Position numbers and translations under genes: made by a program. Of a stretch of DNA of 64,000 nucleotides, positions 36,046 to 44,167 are shown piece after piece. Source of the DNA: an uncultured Chloroflexales bacterium (lineage in GTDB: Bacteria; Chloroflexota; Chloroflexia; Chloroflexales; Chloroflexaceae); assembly GCA_937902315.1 (NCBI GenBank), contig CALGUG010000044.1, positions 62,001-126,000 of the forward strand. Reading direction: 5' to 3'. Position 1 is the first letter of the stretch. Every line of letters begins with the position of its first letter. Under the pieces are notes generated by a model, which did no database searches, was not told where the DNA came from, and worked only from the letters and a program-made list of their open reading frames with translations.

Positions 36046-36080
36046 GGGCAAGTAGCGTAAAGCTATTTGCCCTTTTTTAT
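36046..36080 (+). terminator. Rho-independent terminator
   Basis: GGGCAAGTAGC (36046-36056) pairs with GCTATTTGCCC (36062-36072) with one G-U pair, followed by six Ts. It ends the trpC/zinc-ribbon unit. Confidence 0.9.
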
Positions 36081-36119
36081 CATCGTTTTTCTTTTGTATA
36101 ATGCTAGAGCGTCTTTTTG

Positions 36120-36265
36120 TAATATCAAATCTCCTTGTTTGCTTTGGTATTCAGGCGGCGAAGTCTCTCCCCTCCATGCGTTCCTCAGCGCGTCCGCCTA
36201 CGGCTACCAACATCCCGCCCAACAACAGGAAGTGCTAGCCGTCTGCGAAGCGCGACCGCCAAAAC
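36120..36265 (+). repeat. Mosaic intergenic repeat, copy 8 (core 36190-36209)
   Basis: A MITE-like end ATATCAAATCTCCTTG (36122 onward) is followed by the core module from AGGCGGCGAAG (36152) to GACCGCC (36263). It sits directly upstream of the gene at 36289. Confidence 0.8.
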
Positions 36266-36288
36266 AAACGTTAGGAAGGAAGCCTATT

Positions 36289-36744
36289 GTGGTCTGTCCC
36301 CGTTGTAAAACGCAGCGTGTTGGCCAAGAAACGGCTTGTGTAGCGTGTGGCCTCGCCTTTGAAACAGCCATGACCTTCGATACTCAGGCTCTTCCCTCCA
36401 CAGGCGAAGCGCTCGAAACCAAAGCTCCAGAGAGTACACGTAGTCTGTGGGCCCTAGCTTCGTCTGCTTTTGGACTCTTTGCATGGCTACTGCTCTTTTT
36501 TGAAGACCCCACTTTTATGAGCTTGATCTATGCGCTAGGCGGCGAACGAATCCTGTTTACTATCACCACCTTGCTGGCCCTAGTGGGCATCGCTACGGGA
36601 CACAAAGCGCTTAGCGAGCTACGTACAGCTCAAGGCTTGCGTCACGGGCGCAAGTTGGCGCTTGTGGGGCTGGTGATCAGTTATCTCTTTTTGCCCTTTT
36701 GCGCCTTAATTGTCTATGTTTCTGTCAGTATGAATGCGCTTTAA
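36289..36744 (+). CDS. Short zinc-ribbon/DUF4190-like membrane protein (paralogue of 35445)
   Basis: 151 aa from GTG 36289, with AGGAAGG 11 bases upstream. The start aligns with the neighbour (VVCPRCKTQRVGQETACVAC against MVCPRCNANN...). An upstream in-frame extension would only translate the repeat element. Zinc ribbon at 1-20, a short linker, then hydrophobic segments (about 45-65, 75-105, 125-148) with GHKALSELRTAQGLRHGRKL between the last two, as in DUF4190. It lacks the Tyr/Gly linker of its neighbour. Probably a local duplication later separated by the repeat. Confidence 0.8.
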   Translation: MVCPRCKTQRVGQETACVACGLAFETAMTFDTQALPSTGEALETKAPESTRSLWALASSAFGLFAWLLLFFEDPTFMSLIYALGGERILFTITTLLALVGIATGHKALSELRTAQGLRHGRKLALVGLVISYLFLPFCALIVYVSVSMNAL

Positions 36745-36833
36745 GAGCTTTACGAGCACAATCGCTTGATCGGTAAGCATAGATAATGCAACACTCTAAA
36801 AATGCTCTGATCAAGCTCTTGAAGCGCTTAGGT

Positions 36834-36861
36834 TTGTCGTAAACCTTTTCTTTTGTATAAT
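36834..36861 (+). promoter_or_regulatory. Promoter of the serine-hydrolase gene
   Basis: TTGTCG (36834-36839), a 16-bp spacer and a perfect TATAAT (36856-36861). The leader is about 140 nt. Confidence 0.65.
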
Positions 36862-37008
36862 GGTGCAGCATATTGTTATGAAACTCATAGAAGAGTTTGT
36901 TTCCTAAATTGTTCTTGTATCTTTGAGCAAGCTATGTAACCATGGAACTCGTCTGCAGCTTGTATTCGGCTTGCAGTCTGCAAGATATATCGTATAGATC
37001 AGATTAAT

Positions 37009-38904
37009 ATGAAGAGAAGCGGTTTACTGGCCATGACCCTGTTTGTTGTGGCTGTTTGGATCCTGACCGGATGCACTACTCAATCGATAGTAGCCTCCGA
37101 AGTTACTCATACTCCCCTCGTTGAAGAGCTGAACGTCGCGGCCTTGGCTGTTCCAAGCGCTACGGCGACACCACGAATCGCAGAAGATGTCTGGGTCGCA
37201 GGGATCGATCTAAGCGCTTTGAGCTGGTCAGAGGCCCAAACTAAGTTAGAACAAGAACTCGCTGTTTTACTTTCTCCTCTAGAACTGCACGCCGACTCAC
37301 ATGTTTTGCAGCTCGATCCAAACGAACTCGGCTTGAAGATCGCCTACGATCAGATGCTCGCCGAAGCCTTTGAGGCAGCCAGCGGAACGCGCATTGCCTT
37401 GCAGAGCAGCTACGATGAAGCTCGTCTGCAGAGCGCTCTCCAAGCTTTCGCAGTTGAGGTACAGCAGCTTCCTCACCACGATGTTTTGATCAGCTCCAAT
37501 CCGATCTCGCGCAGCTTTACCGTCGAGCCGGGCCTGCGTCTCGATAGCGATAACGCCGCTCGTCTGATCGGTACGCGCTTGCGTTCGCTCGATCAAACCC
37601 GCGTGATCAGCCTTGAACTTCAGCCCGATCTAAGCACCGATCGCCCTACGCCGAGCGACCTGCAAGCTCAACTTGAAGAAGCTGCTAGCCATTGGAACGG
37701 TGTTGTGGGCATATCGGTCTATGATCTGCAGCAGGCCAAAACGATCGCTGCCATCAACCCCAATACGGTTTTCTCGGGTGCGAGCGTGATGAAGGCGGCG
37801 ATCATGTTGAACGCCTACGTTCACCTTGAGGAGTTTACCGATCGTCAGTTGGCTTGGCTCGACAAGATGATCATCGAGAGCGATAACTGGTCGGCCAACC
37901 AGATGCTGGCGGCTAGCGTGGGCGGCAGCGATGTGATGGCGGCGCTTGAGGGCGCCAAGCTTATGACTGCCATGCTCAAAGAGCTCGGCTTGGAACATAC
38001 CTATCAATATTCGCCCTATCAGTCGCAAGATTTTCTCTTAAAGCGCAATGTACCGGTTCAAACCGGCCCCGCACGCGAGGGCGAACCACCCTACACCGAT
38101 GCCGATCGCCGTCTGCGCACTACGCCCGCCGAGATGAGCAAGGTCTTTATCTGGATCGAGGAGTGTAGTCGGGGCGAGGGTGTCTTGCTTGAGCTCTACG
38201 ATGAGACGCTTTCGAGCGAGCGCTGTCAAGAGATGATCGATCGTTTGCGCCGCAACGCCGATAAGGGCCGTATGGTCTCGGGCTTCCCAGCTGGCACGCA
38301 AGTCGCCCATAAAAGCGGCTGGATCGACGATATGCAGGCCGATGTGGGCATTGTTAACACGCCGGGCGGCGACTTTGTATTGGCCGTGTATGTCTATCAG
38401 ACCCGTAATTTCGCAAATTCGGCCGTGCCGACGCCCGCATTGGGCCAGTTGGCTCGTATCGTCTACACCTACTACAATCCGCTAGTGATCGATCAGGATA
38501 CAGATCTCGAAGAGCTTGAGGGCACACCCGAGCCTGAAGCGACTTCTGAGCCTGTCGAGACGCCGCGAGCGACTCCTCGTCCGGCTACGCCGACCGCTAC
38601 AGTGCCAACTTCGCCAAGCCTAGAAGCGACAGCGGAGCCGAGCGAAGAGCCAACGGCCCAGCCGAGTGAAGCGCCAACAGAAGAGCCGACTCTTGAAGCG
38701 ACAGCCCAGCCGAGCGAAGCGCCGACAGAGGAGCCGACAACCCAGCCGAGCGAAGCGCCAACAGAGGAGCCGACGCCAGAAGCAAGCCCAACTTTAGAGC
38801 CGCAACCGCATGGGCCGCCTTTGCCGCCCACCGCCCAACCGAACGATGAGGCCGCTCCGGTGGATCAGGATGCGAGCGCTACAGATCAGCCCTCAGATGG
38901 CTAA
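37009..38904 (+). CDS. Beta-lactamase-fold serine hydrolase lipoprotein with repetitive tail
   Basis: 631 aa. The lipobox is WILTGC (Cys22). Residues about 55-205 resemble a peptidoglycan-binding-4/YoaR-like region (VAGIDLSALSWSEAQTKLEQ). Then comes a class-A-beta-lactamase-like domain: Ser259-x-x-Lys262 in SGASVMKAAIML, SDN at 291-293 (ESDNWSANQML) and KSG in VAHKSGWIDD. The C-terminal 110 residues are Glu/Pro/Thr-rich with tandem QPSEAPTEEPT units. The wall-binding region and the absence of a penicillinase-type Glu166 loop that I can place suggest a cell-wall transpeptidase/carboxypeptidase-like role more than drug resistance, but this is inference. Confidence 0.85.
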   Translation: MKRSGLLAMTLFVVAVWILTGCTTQSIVASEVTHTPLVEELNVAALAVPSATATPRIAEDVWVAGIDLSALSWSEAQTKLEQELAVLLSPLELHADSHVLQLDPNELGLKIAYDQMLAEAFEAASGTRIALQSSYDEARLQSALQAFAVEVQQLPHHDVLISSNPISRSFTVEPGLRLDSDNAARLIGTRLRSLDQTRVISLELQPDLSTDRPTPSDLQAQLEEAASHWNGVVGISVYDLQQAKTIAAINPNTVFSGASVMKAAIMLNAYVHLEEFTDRQLAWLDKMIIESDNWSANQMLAASVGGSDVMAALEGAKLMTAMLKELGLEHTYQYSPYQSQDFLLKRNVPVQTGPAREGEPPYTDADRRLRTTPAEMSKVFIWIEECSRGEGVLLELYDETLSSERCQEMIDRLRRNADKGRMVSGFPAGTQVAHKSGWIDDMQADVGIVNTPGGDFVLAVYVYQTRNFANSAVPTPALGQLARIVYTYYNPLVIDQDTDLEELEGTPEPEATSEPVETPRATPRPATPTATVPTSPSLEATAEPSEEPTAQPSEAPTEEPTLEATAQPSEAPTEEPTTQPSEAPTEEPTPEASPTLEPQPHGPPLPPTAQPNDEAAPVDQDASATDQPSDG

Positions 38905-38959
38905 TTGCTAGAGAGGCGGCTTTCGCTCTGCCAAAAGCGATCGTTCGTTGTGCGTTTGG

Positions 38960-39410
38960 TGAAAGCGAGATCATAGCACGTCCGGTAGATTACTTCCTTT
39001 TGGTCTTCGGCAGAGCGGAACTTGACCAGTGTTGTTGTGTGAGATTTCGTGCTGTCGCGCGAAATCTCACACAACTTTTTTACCTCGTTTTCCGTTTTCA
39101 CGTATTGCGCAAGAGACACATGTTTAGGGCGGCTTTCGCTCCCTTCTCCCGCATTGCGGGAGCTATGCATTACCTAAAAGTCGTGTCGGCAGCAAAAGGC
39201 GATTTCAACATCATCATTCACCCCCTCGCCCGCAGTGCGGGAGAGGGGGCCGGGGGAGAGGGCAGATAACGCTGACCGTATGTCGATTTGTGGCTAATGT
39301 ACAGCATTGTGGGAGAAGGGCTGGGGATGAGGGCAGCTAGCCCATTTAATAGCCGTAGGCGGACGCGCTGAGGAACGAATGGAGGCTAGAGACCTCGCCG
39401 CCTTGAGAGC
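38960..39410 (-). repeat. Mosaic intergenic repeat, copy 9 (core 39347-39366) with terminator hairpin
   Basis: This occupies most of the 597-bp gap 38905-39501. It has a reverse MITE-like module (38975-39110) with CTTCGGCAGAGCGGAACTTG and a 16-bp perfect hairpin (GTTGTGTGAGATTTCG 39034-39049 with CGAAATCTCACACAAC 39060-39075) followed by six Ts. Then come GC-rich units (CTCCCGCATTGCGGGAG near 39148; CCCTCGCCCGCAGTGCGGGA near 39224) and the segment shared with copy 4, then the core module. Confidence 0.85.
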
Positions 39411-39438
39411 GATGCGGCTAAAGTTAAACAAAAGCGAG

Positions 39439-39469
39439 CGAGGCGTTCCACACTAGGTGGAACGCCTCG
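39439..39469 (-). terminator. Terminator of hpf
   Basis: A 13-bp perfect stem CGAGGCGTTCCAC (39439-39451) with GTGGAACGCCTCG (39457-39469). On the minus strand it is followed by CTCGCTTTTGTTT. Confidence 0.85.
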
Positions 39470-39501
39470 AGTTTTATCTCAAACCTGTGAGATGGTGTAC
39501 G

Positions 39502-40053
39502 CTAGGTTAGGATCTGGCCGTAGTTGCCGTCAGCGCGACGGTATACGACACTCGTTCGTTCGGTTTCAGCGTCTCGGAAGACGAAGAAGGTGTGTCCCAA
39601 GAGCTCCATCTGTTCAACTGCATCGTCAGCGAACATCGGCTTGAGCTCGAAGGTCTTCTTACGCACTAGGCGTGGTGCCTCCTCTTCGTCTAAGGTGATG
39701 GCTGCAGCCTCTTCAGCCTTCGCAGCCTCTTCGGCGGCTCGTACCTTGCCTCGCTTCCAGTGACGGTCTTTGTAACGCGTCAGTTGACGCTGCAGTTTGT
39801 TCTGTACGTTGTCGATAGAGCGGAACAGGTCTTGGTCTTCTTCTTCTGCTCGAACGATCACCCCATTAGTAAGAATAAGAGTTGCTTGTGCTCGATAGAC
39901 TTCACCCTTAGAGCGATGGTTGTGGTTGCTCACTTCCACCGTTGCTTTGGCTGTTCCATCTATAAAGCGCTCGAGTTTGCTGAGCTTCTCCTCGATGTAG
40001 CCTCGTTGGCGTTCAGACAATTTGCCGTTGCGGCTCTTAATCATCAGCTCCAT
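39502..40053 (-). CDS. hpf: Ribosome hibernation promoting factor, long form
   Basis: 183 aa, the long-HPF length. The N-terminal YfiA/HPF domain (about 1-100: MELMIKSRNGKLSERQRGYI, VEVSNHNHRSKGEVYRAQAT, RAEEEDQDLFRSIDNVQNKL, QRQLTRYKDRHW) is followed by an acidic linker and the C-terminal dimerisation domain (VRKKTFELKPMFADDAVEQM, ELLGHTFFVFRDAET, VVYRRADGNYGQI). It dimerises idle 70S ribosomes to 100S particles in stationary phase. The SD GGAGG is well placed. The promoter at 40243-40271 carries an inverted repeat in its spacer, and the leader can form a GC-rich hairpin (ACGCGCC 40101-40107 with GGCGCGT 40133-40139). Confidence 0.93.
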   Translation of the reverse strand: MELMIKSRNGKLSERQRGYIEEKLSKLERFIDGTAKATVEVSNHNHRSKGEVYRAQATLILTNGVIVRAEEEDQDLFRSIDNVQNKLQRQLTRYKDRHWKRGKVRAAEEAAKAEEAAAITLDEEEAPRLVRKKTFELKPMFADDAVEQMELLGHTFFVFRDAETERTSVVYRRADGNYGQILT

Positions 40054-40242
40054 AGTATTCCTCCATGGGGTGTAAACAGCTTCTCTTGGCTGAAAATCGA
40101 ACGCGCCGGGAACCTACAACTTGGGCAGGGCTGGCGCGTATTTACCGGGTTGCATCGGTGGGATGAACCGTCGGGGCAACGATTTGATACTTCATCGTTT
40201 CTCCTTCGCGTCATCGCGGGTCTGAGAAGCTTCGATGGCTGT

Positions 40243-40271
40243 ATTGTACTACTTCAAAAGTAGTGCCGCAA
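40243..40271 (-). promoter_or_regulatory. Promoter of hpf with inverted repeat in spacer
   Basis: On the minus strand TTGCGG (40271-40266), a 17-bp spacer and TACAAT (40248-40243). The spacer holds CTACTT-TTG-AAGTAG, an inverted repeat centred at 40256, which could be an operator. Confidence 0.6.
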
Positions 40272-40349
40272 CCCTCCTTAGGTGGAAGAACCGTAACCAA
40301 ATGTATTTATGGTACACTGAGAGACCGTTTATTGAGCGAGAGGTGTTGT

Positions 40350-41066
40350 ATGCGCATTACCGATATGCATTGGGCACAGGTCGAAGCCTACCTGGCCCAT
40401 GATGATCGTGCTGTATTGCCTTTGGGCAGCACCGAACAGCACGCTTTTTTGAGCCTCAGTGTCGATAGCATCTTATCGGAACGGATCGCCGTTGAGGCCG
40501 CCGAGCCGCTAGGTGTGCCGGTTTTTCCGGTTCTGGCTTATGGAATCACCCCTTACTTCCGTAACTTCCCCGGCACTGTCAGTCTGCGGGTTGAAACCTA
40601 TTTACGGGTGTTAAACGATATTCTCGACAGCATGGCGGCTACCGGTTTCCGCAAAATTGTGATCGTCAATGGTCACGGCGGCAATTCACCTGGCGCGGCC
40701 TTTATCGACGAGTGGTTGATCTCGCACCCAGAAATGCAGGTGCGTTGGCACAACTGGTGGAACGCTCCCAAAGTCTGGAAGGCGGTTCAAGAGACCGATC
40801 CGATCGCATCGCACGCCTCGTGGATGGAGAACTTCCCTTGGACGCGGCTTGCGGGCGTAGCGATGCCGAGCGAACGCAAAACGCCCGTCGATGTCGATAG
40901 TCTGCGTTCGGCTGGCCCAGCCGCTGTGCGAGCGGGCTTGGGCGATGGCAACTTCGCTGGCTACTATCAGCGCCCCGATGAAGAGATGTTAGCTATTTGG
41001 AAGATCGGTGTTGAGGAGACGCGCGAACGCATCAGCGCTCCTTGGCAGCCCACAGCGGAGAAATAA
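40350..41066 (+). CDS. Creatininase-family amidohydrolase
   Basis: 238 aa from ATG 40350 (GAGAGG six bases upstream). The metal-binding set of the family is visible: LPLGSTEQHAFLSLSVDSIL (Glu, His, Asp), the core loop IVIVNGHGGNSPGA, and a late Glu region. The family hydrolyses small cyclic or linear amides (creatinine, formamidopyrimidine in riboflavin/F420 synthesis, mycofactocin peptide). The substrate is not evident. The pyrC gene starts 4 bp later, so the two are translated together, which hints at a role around pyrimidine or cyclic-amide metabolism. Confidence 0.88.
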   Translation: MRITDMHWAQVEAYLAHDDRAVLPLGSTEQHAFLSLSVDSILSERIAVEAAEPLGVPVFPVLAYGITPYFRNFPGTVSLRVETYLRVLNDILDSMAATGFRKIVIVNGHGGNSPGAAFIDEWLISHPEMQVRWHNWWNAPKVWKAVQETDPIASHASWMENFPWTRLAGVAMPSERKTPVDVDSLRSAGPAAVRAGLGDGNFAGYYQRPDEEMLAIWKIGVEETRERISAPWQPTAEK

Positions 41067-41070
41067 GGCC

Positions 41071-42072
41071 ATGAGCGAGATAGTGATCGATTCTCCTCTC
41101 GATATGCATCTTCACCTGCGCGAGGGTGAGATGCTGCGAGTCGTCGCGCCCTTGAGCGCTGGCGACTTCGCAGGTGCCGTGATTATGCCCAATCTGGTGC
41201 CGCCCGTCGATACGCTCGAGCGTCTGCAGAGCTATCGGGCTGCGATCGAAGCCGCCATCGGCGATGCCGTGTTTCAGCCCTATATGACGCTCTTCTTCCG
41301 CAACTATAGCGAAGAGTTCTTGCAGGCTGCCAAGCCGCATATCATCGGCATCAAGCTCTATCCCGAGGGCGTGACAACCAACAGCGCCGGCGGTGTGAGC
41401 GATCTGCGCAGCGCTTATCCCACCTTCGAGATCATGGAGCGGCTCGGCATTCCGCTCTTGGTGCACGGCGAGACTCACGGCTTTGTGCTCGATCGCGAGG
41501 GCGAGTTCTTGGCCACCTACGACGAGATTGCGCGCAGCTTCCCCAAGTTGACGATCGTGATGGAGCATATCACAACCAAAGAAGCGGCCGCCCTGCTCGA
41601 TCGTCACGCGAATCTGCACGCCACCATTACGCTGCATCACCTGATCATCACGCTCAACGATGTGGCTGGCGGCTTGCTGGCCCCGCACCTCTTCTGCAAG
41701 CCGATCGCCAAGCGCCCCGAGGATCGCGACGCCCTGTTGGAAGTGGCGCTCTCGGGCCATCCGCGTGTGATGTTCGGCAGCGACTCGGCTCCTCACCCGC
41801 GTCACGCCAAAGAGGCGGCTGGCTGTGCGGCTGGTGTCTTCACTGCGCCTGTCATTCTGCCGATCTTGGCCGAGCTGTTCGCCTCGCACGCCAAGTTGCT
41901 TCAGTTGCAGGCCTTTATCTCCGATAACGCTCGCAAGATCTACCAGATCGCGCCGCCCAGCAAGCGCGTACGTCTGCGCGAGCAGCCCTGGAGCGTGCCC
42001 GAACGCTATGGCGATGTTGTGCCCTTCTATGCAGGACGCCAGCTGGCCTTACGCACTGAGCTCATAAGCTAA
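41071..42072 (+). CDS. pyrC: Dihydroorotase, PyrC class II
   Basis: 333 aa from ATG 41071. It closes carbamoyl-aspartate to dihydroorotate in pyrimidine synthesis. Zn ligands and family blocks are complete: DMHLHLREGEML, the carboxylated Lys in IKLYPEGVTTNS, GGVSDLRSAYPTFEIM, LVHGET, VMEHITTKEAA, ATITLHHLIITLND, FCKPIAKRPEDRDAL, MFGSDSAPHPRHAKEAAGCA and GVFTAPVILP. These match the short E. coli-type PyrC rather than the longer class I. It is coupled to the creatininase-family gene. Confidence 0.93.
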   Translation: MSEIVIDSPLDMHLHLREGEMLRVVAPLSAGDFAGAVIMPNLVPPVDTLERLQSYRAAIEAAIGDAVFQPYMTLFFRNYSEEFLQAAKPHIIGIKLYPEGVTTNSAGGVSDLRSAYPTFEIMERLGIPLLVHGETHGFVLDREGEFLATYDEIARSFPKLTIVMEHITTKEAAALLDRHANLHATITLHHLIITLNDVAGGLLAPHLFCKPIAKRPEDRDALLEVALSGHPRVMFGSDSAPHPRHAKEAAGCAAGVFTAPVILPILAELFASHAKLLQLQAFISDNARKIYQIAPPSKRVRLREQPWSVPERYGDVVPFYAGRQLALRTELIS

Positions 42073-42099
42073 GGCTTTGAAATCAGCTTAGAGCGTTGC

Positions 42100-42400
42100 T
42101 TTGTTAGGCGGGAGCTGTGTTACCCTCTATTCGGTTTCAACCGCGTCCGCCTACGGCTACCAAGTCGCCTACCATCTATACAAGGCATCCGTTTCGCTGC
42201 CTTCATTGCCTTCATTGCACTCGCTGCGACCTGCCAGGTGTATACACCTGGCAGGCTCAGACGCTGCCTTTCTAGGCCTGATATCAAATCCGTTTAAAAA
42301 CGTGCCTTTTTGAAATGCAGGAAAACAAAACCGAGGAAAGAAGAAAAGTTCCACTCTGCCGAAGGCCAAATAGAAAGTAATCAACCGGATTTGGTATGAT
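42100..42400 (+). repeat. Mosaic intergenic repeat, copy 10 (core 42143-42162) with 26-bp palindrome
   Basis: The core module is followed by a perfect 26-bp palindrome at 42230-42255 (halves CCTGCCAGGTGTA and TACACCTGGCAGG). Next comes a MITE-like module 42280-42398 beginning ATATCAAATCCGTTTAAA, containing CCACTCTGCCGAAGGCCAAA and ending CAACCGGATTTGGTAT. It fills the 400-bp gap between pyrC and rph. Confidence 0.85.
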
Positions 42401-42414
42401 CAACCAGAATAGGC

Positions 42415-42453
42415 ATGACAAAGTGCGCCTTAGGCCAAACCTAAGGCGCACTT
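42415..42453 (-). terminator. Terminator of rph
   Basis: A 14-bp perfect stem AAGTGCGCCTTAGG (42421-42434) with CCTAAGGCGCACTT (42440-42453). Its T-tract is short on either strand. Confidence 0.75.
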
Positions 42454-42472
42454 CTTGCTGCTGTAACAACGG

Positions 42473-43201
42473 TTATGCTGAAGTGTTAGCGGCTTCGAGC
42501 GCTGCTTGCTGGGCTGCAAACAGTTCTCGCAGACCAGCCTCGCTGAGGCTCAGAAGTGTGTCGAGGCGGCTGCGCTCGAGCGGTGCTCCTTCGCCGGTTG
42601 CCTGCAACTCAACAAACGCTCCGGTATGGGTTTGCACAATGTTGCAATCGACTTCGGCCCGTTTGTCTTCCTCATAATCGAGGTCGAGCAGGGCTTCGCC
42701 ATCGACGATACCGGCGCTTACGGCGGCGATCGCATAGCGCAATGGATCGTTTTCTAACAAACCTTGGGCTTGCAGATTGCGAATAGCTAGCACCAAGGCC
42801 ACATAACCTCCTGTGATCGAGGCGGTACGCGTGCCACCGTCGGCTTGCAATACATCGCAGTCGACAATGATGCTGATCTCGCCCAACGCCTCTAGGTCGA
42901 GCGCCATGCGTAGTGAACGCCCGATCAAACGCTGAATCTCTTGGGTGCGACCGCCGAGGCCATTGCGCTCGCGACGATTGCGAGTCTGAGTCGACCTTGG
43001 CAAGAGGGCGTATTCTGCTGTTACCCAACCGCGCCCTTGACCGCGCAACCAAGAGGGTAGATTTGTTTCGACGCTGGCTGCACACAACACACGTGTATTG
43101 CCCATTTCGATCAGAGCCGAGCCTTCTGCAAAGGGAGCGGCGTTTGGTGTGATTCGAAGCGGGCGCAACCCATCTGCTCCTCGTCCAAAACTCCGAGCCA
43201 T
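42473..43201 (-). CDS. rph: Ribonuclease PH
   Basis: 242 aa. A phosphorolytic 3'-5' exoribonuclease that trims tRNA ends. Family blocks: DGLRPLRITPNAAPFAEGSA, LIEMGNTRVLCAASVE, GRGWVTAEYALLPRSTQTR, EIQRLIGRSLRMALDLEAL, the active site VDCDVLQADGGTRTASITGG, and LDLDYEEDKRAEVDCNIVQT. All phosphate- and RNA-binding positions look intact. It starts with ATG 43201, 66 bp after the macro-domain gene on the same strand. Confidence 0.95.
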   Translation of the reverse strand: MARSFGRGADGLRPLRITPNAAPFAEGSALIEMGNTRVLCAASVETNLPSWLRGQGRGWVTAEYALLPRSTQTRNRRERNGLGGRTQEIQRLIGRSLRMALDLEALGEISIIVDCDVLQADGGTRTASITGGYVALVLAIRNLQAQGLLENDPLRYAIAAVSAGIVDGEALLDLDYEEDKRAEVDCNIVQTHTGAFVELQATGEGAPLERSRLDTLLSLSEAGLRELFAAQQAALEAANTSA

Positions 43202-43267
43202 GCTGATTACTCCTTGAGCGATTACGTTTCGATACGAGTGTTTATTATACGCTCGCTGGCTTGTGGT

Positions 43268-44167
43268 TTAGGCCGAGATCTGGCGTTCTTTCTCTGACGA
43301 AAGCAAGTAGTTTAGGCGCGCGATCTGTTCGTTCACAAGGTCGATCTCAACTTGATGGCTGGCCTGCCAGTGGCTCTGCTGCTCGTCTTGTTGGGCTTGC
43401 AGCAATGCCAGCAGTTCTTTGTTTAAACGCAGTTGTGTCTGATAGATCTGCTCTAAGATCTCGTCGTTTTGCCACAGGTTGATCGATTGCAAAAGGGCTT
43501 TACTTTCGAGCAGTTTGGTTTCACTTGCTCGCAATGCTAACAATGGTGCTCGCAGGCGGGCCGCTTGTTGCAGCCGATTGAGACAGGTCGAAAGATAGTT
43601 GTTTAGCAGTGGGAAGTCGTCGCTGTCATCGATGACAAGTGCGATGTGTTCAATCGATGTTGGGCCACTAAGGTGATCGACGATCGGGGCTAGAGTGGCT
43701 AAGAGCGCGTCGGTGGGTGAGATCTGTTTGCTGACACGAATGGTTGGTAAGGCTAGGCTGCGCAATTCGAGTTGGGCCGCTTGTTGCAAGACCGCTTGTA
43801 CACTTGCGCGAATGTGGGCGATGGTTGGGGCCGATTTGATATGGTTGGTGATGCCAACGATGATGTAGCGTGCCGGAAGCTTGCCAGCCGTTAGAACGAT
43901 CGCGTGCCCGATTTGGGTCGGAATATGTTTGGCGGAGTCGCTCCTGATAACGCTGCCGCCGACCTCTACCAACTTCGAAGCGATCATACTGTGTAGCGCG
44001 AGCGAACTACTGGCGTAGCAGACCAGCGCCTCGGTTGGGCAATCGACTAAGTTACCTTCTGTCACTGAAAGAGTGCGGTTTCCGATTTTATACGGTTCAT
44101 GGCCAATAAACTGCGATAGTGACGATCCTGCTGATTCGGGCCAGTGCCCATGTTTCGATGGTGGCAT
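43268..44167 (-). CDS. Macro-domain protein with C-terminal coiled coil
   Basis: 299 aa. The N-terminal half (about 25-180) has the macro-domain pattern: LSVTEGNLVDCPTEALVCYA, a variable loop, IGHAIVLTAGKLPARYIIVG, and a later LRSLALPTIRV strand. The usual glycine-rich ADP-ribose loop (GGGVAGAI) is not obvious (VGGSVIRSDSAK instead). The C-terminal 110 residues are rich in Leu, Gln and Glu and should be a coiled coil (ETKLLESKALLQSINL onward). Macro domains bind or remove ADP-ribose; activity here is uncertain. It is followed by rph. Confidence 0.75.
   Translation of the reverse strand: MPPSKHGHWPESAGSSLSQFIGHEPYKIGNRTLSVTEGNLVDCPTEALVCYASSSLALHSMIASKLVEVGGSVIRSDSAKHIPTQIGHAIVLTAGKLPARYIIVGITNHIKSAPTIAHIRASVQAVLQQAAQLELRSLALPTIRVSKQISPTDALLATLAPIVDHLSGPTSIEHIALVIDDSDDFPLLNNYLSTCLNRLQQAARLRAPLLALRASETKLLESKALLQSINLWQNDEILEQIYQTQLRLNKELLALLQAQQDEQQSHWQASHQVEIDLVNEQIARLNYLLSSEKERQISA

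Noticed and set aside
36067..36288. Upstream extension of the second zinc-ribbon gene
   Set aside because: It would translate the repeat core (ASAYGYQ); the paralogue and a good SD support GTG 36289.
38640..38790. Tandem DNA repeats as a possible minisatellite element
   Set aside because: They are the coding repeats QPSEAPTEEPT of the lipoprotein tail, in frame throughout.
41032..41889. 285-codon minus-strand open frame opposite pyrC
   Set aside because: A shadow of the GC-rich pyrC codons; His/Gln/Arg-rich product and no SD.
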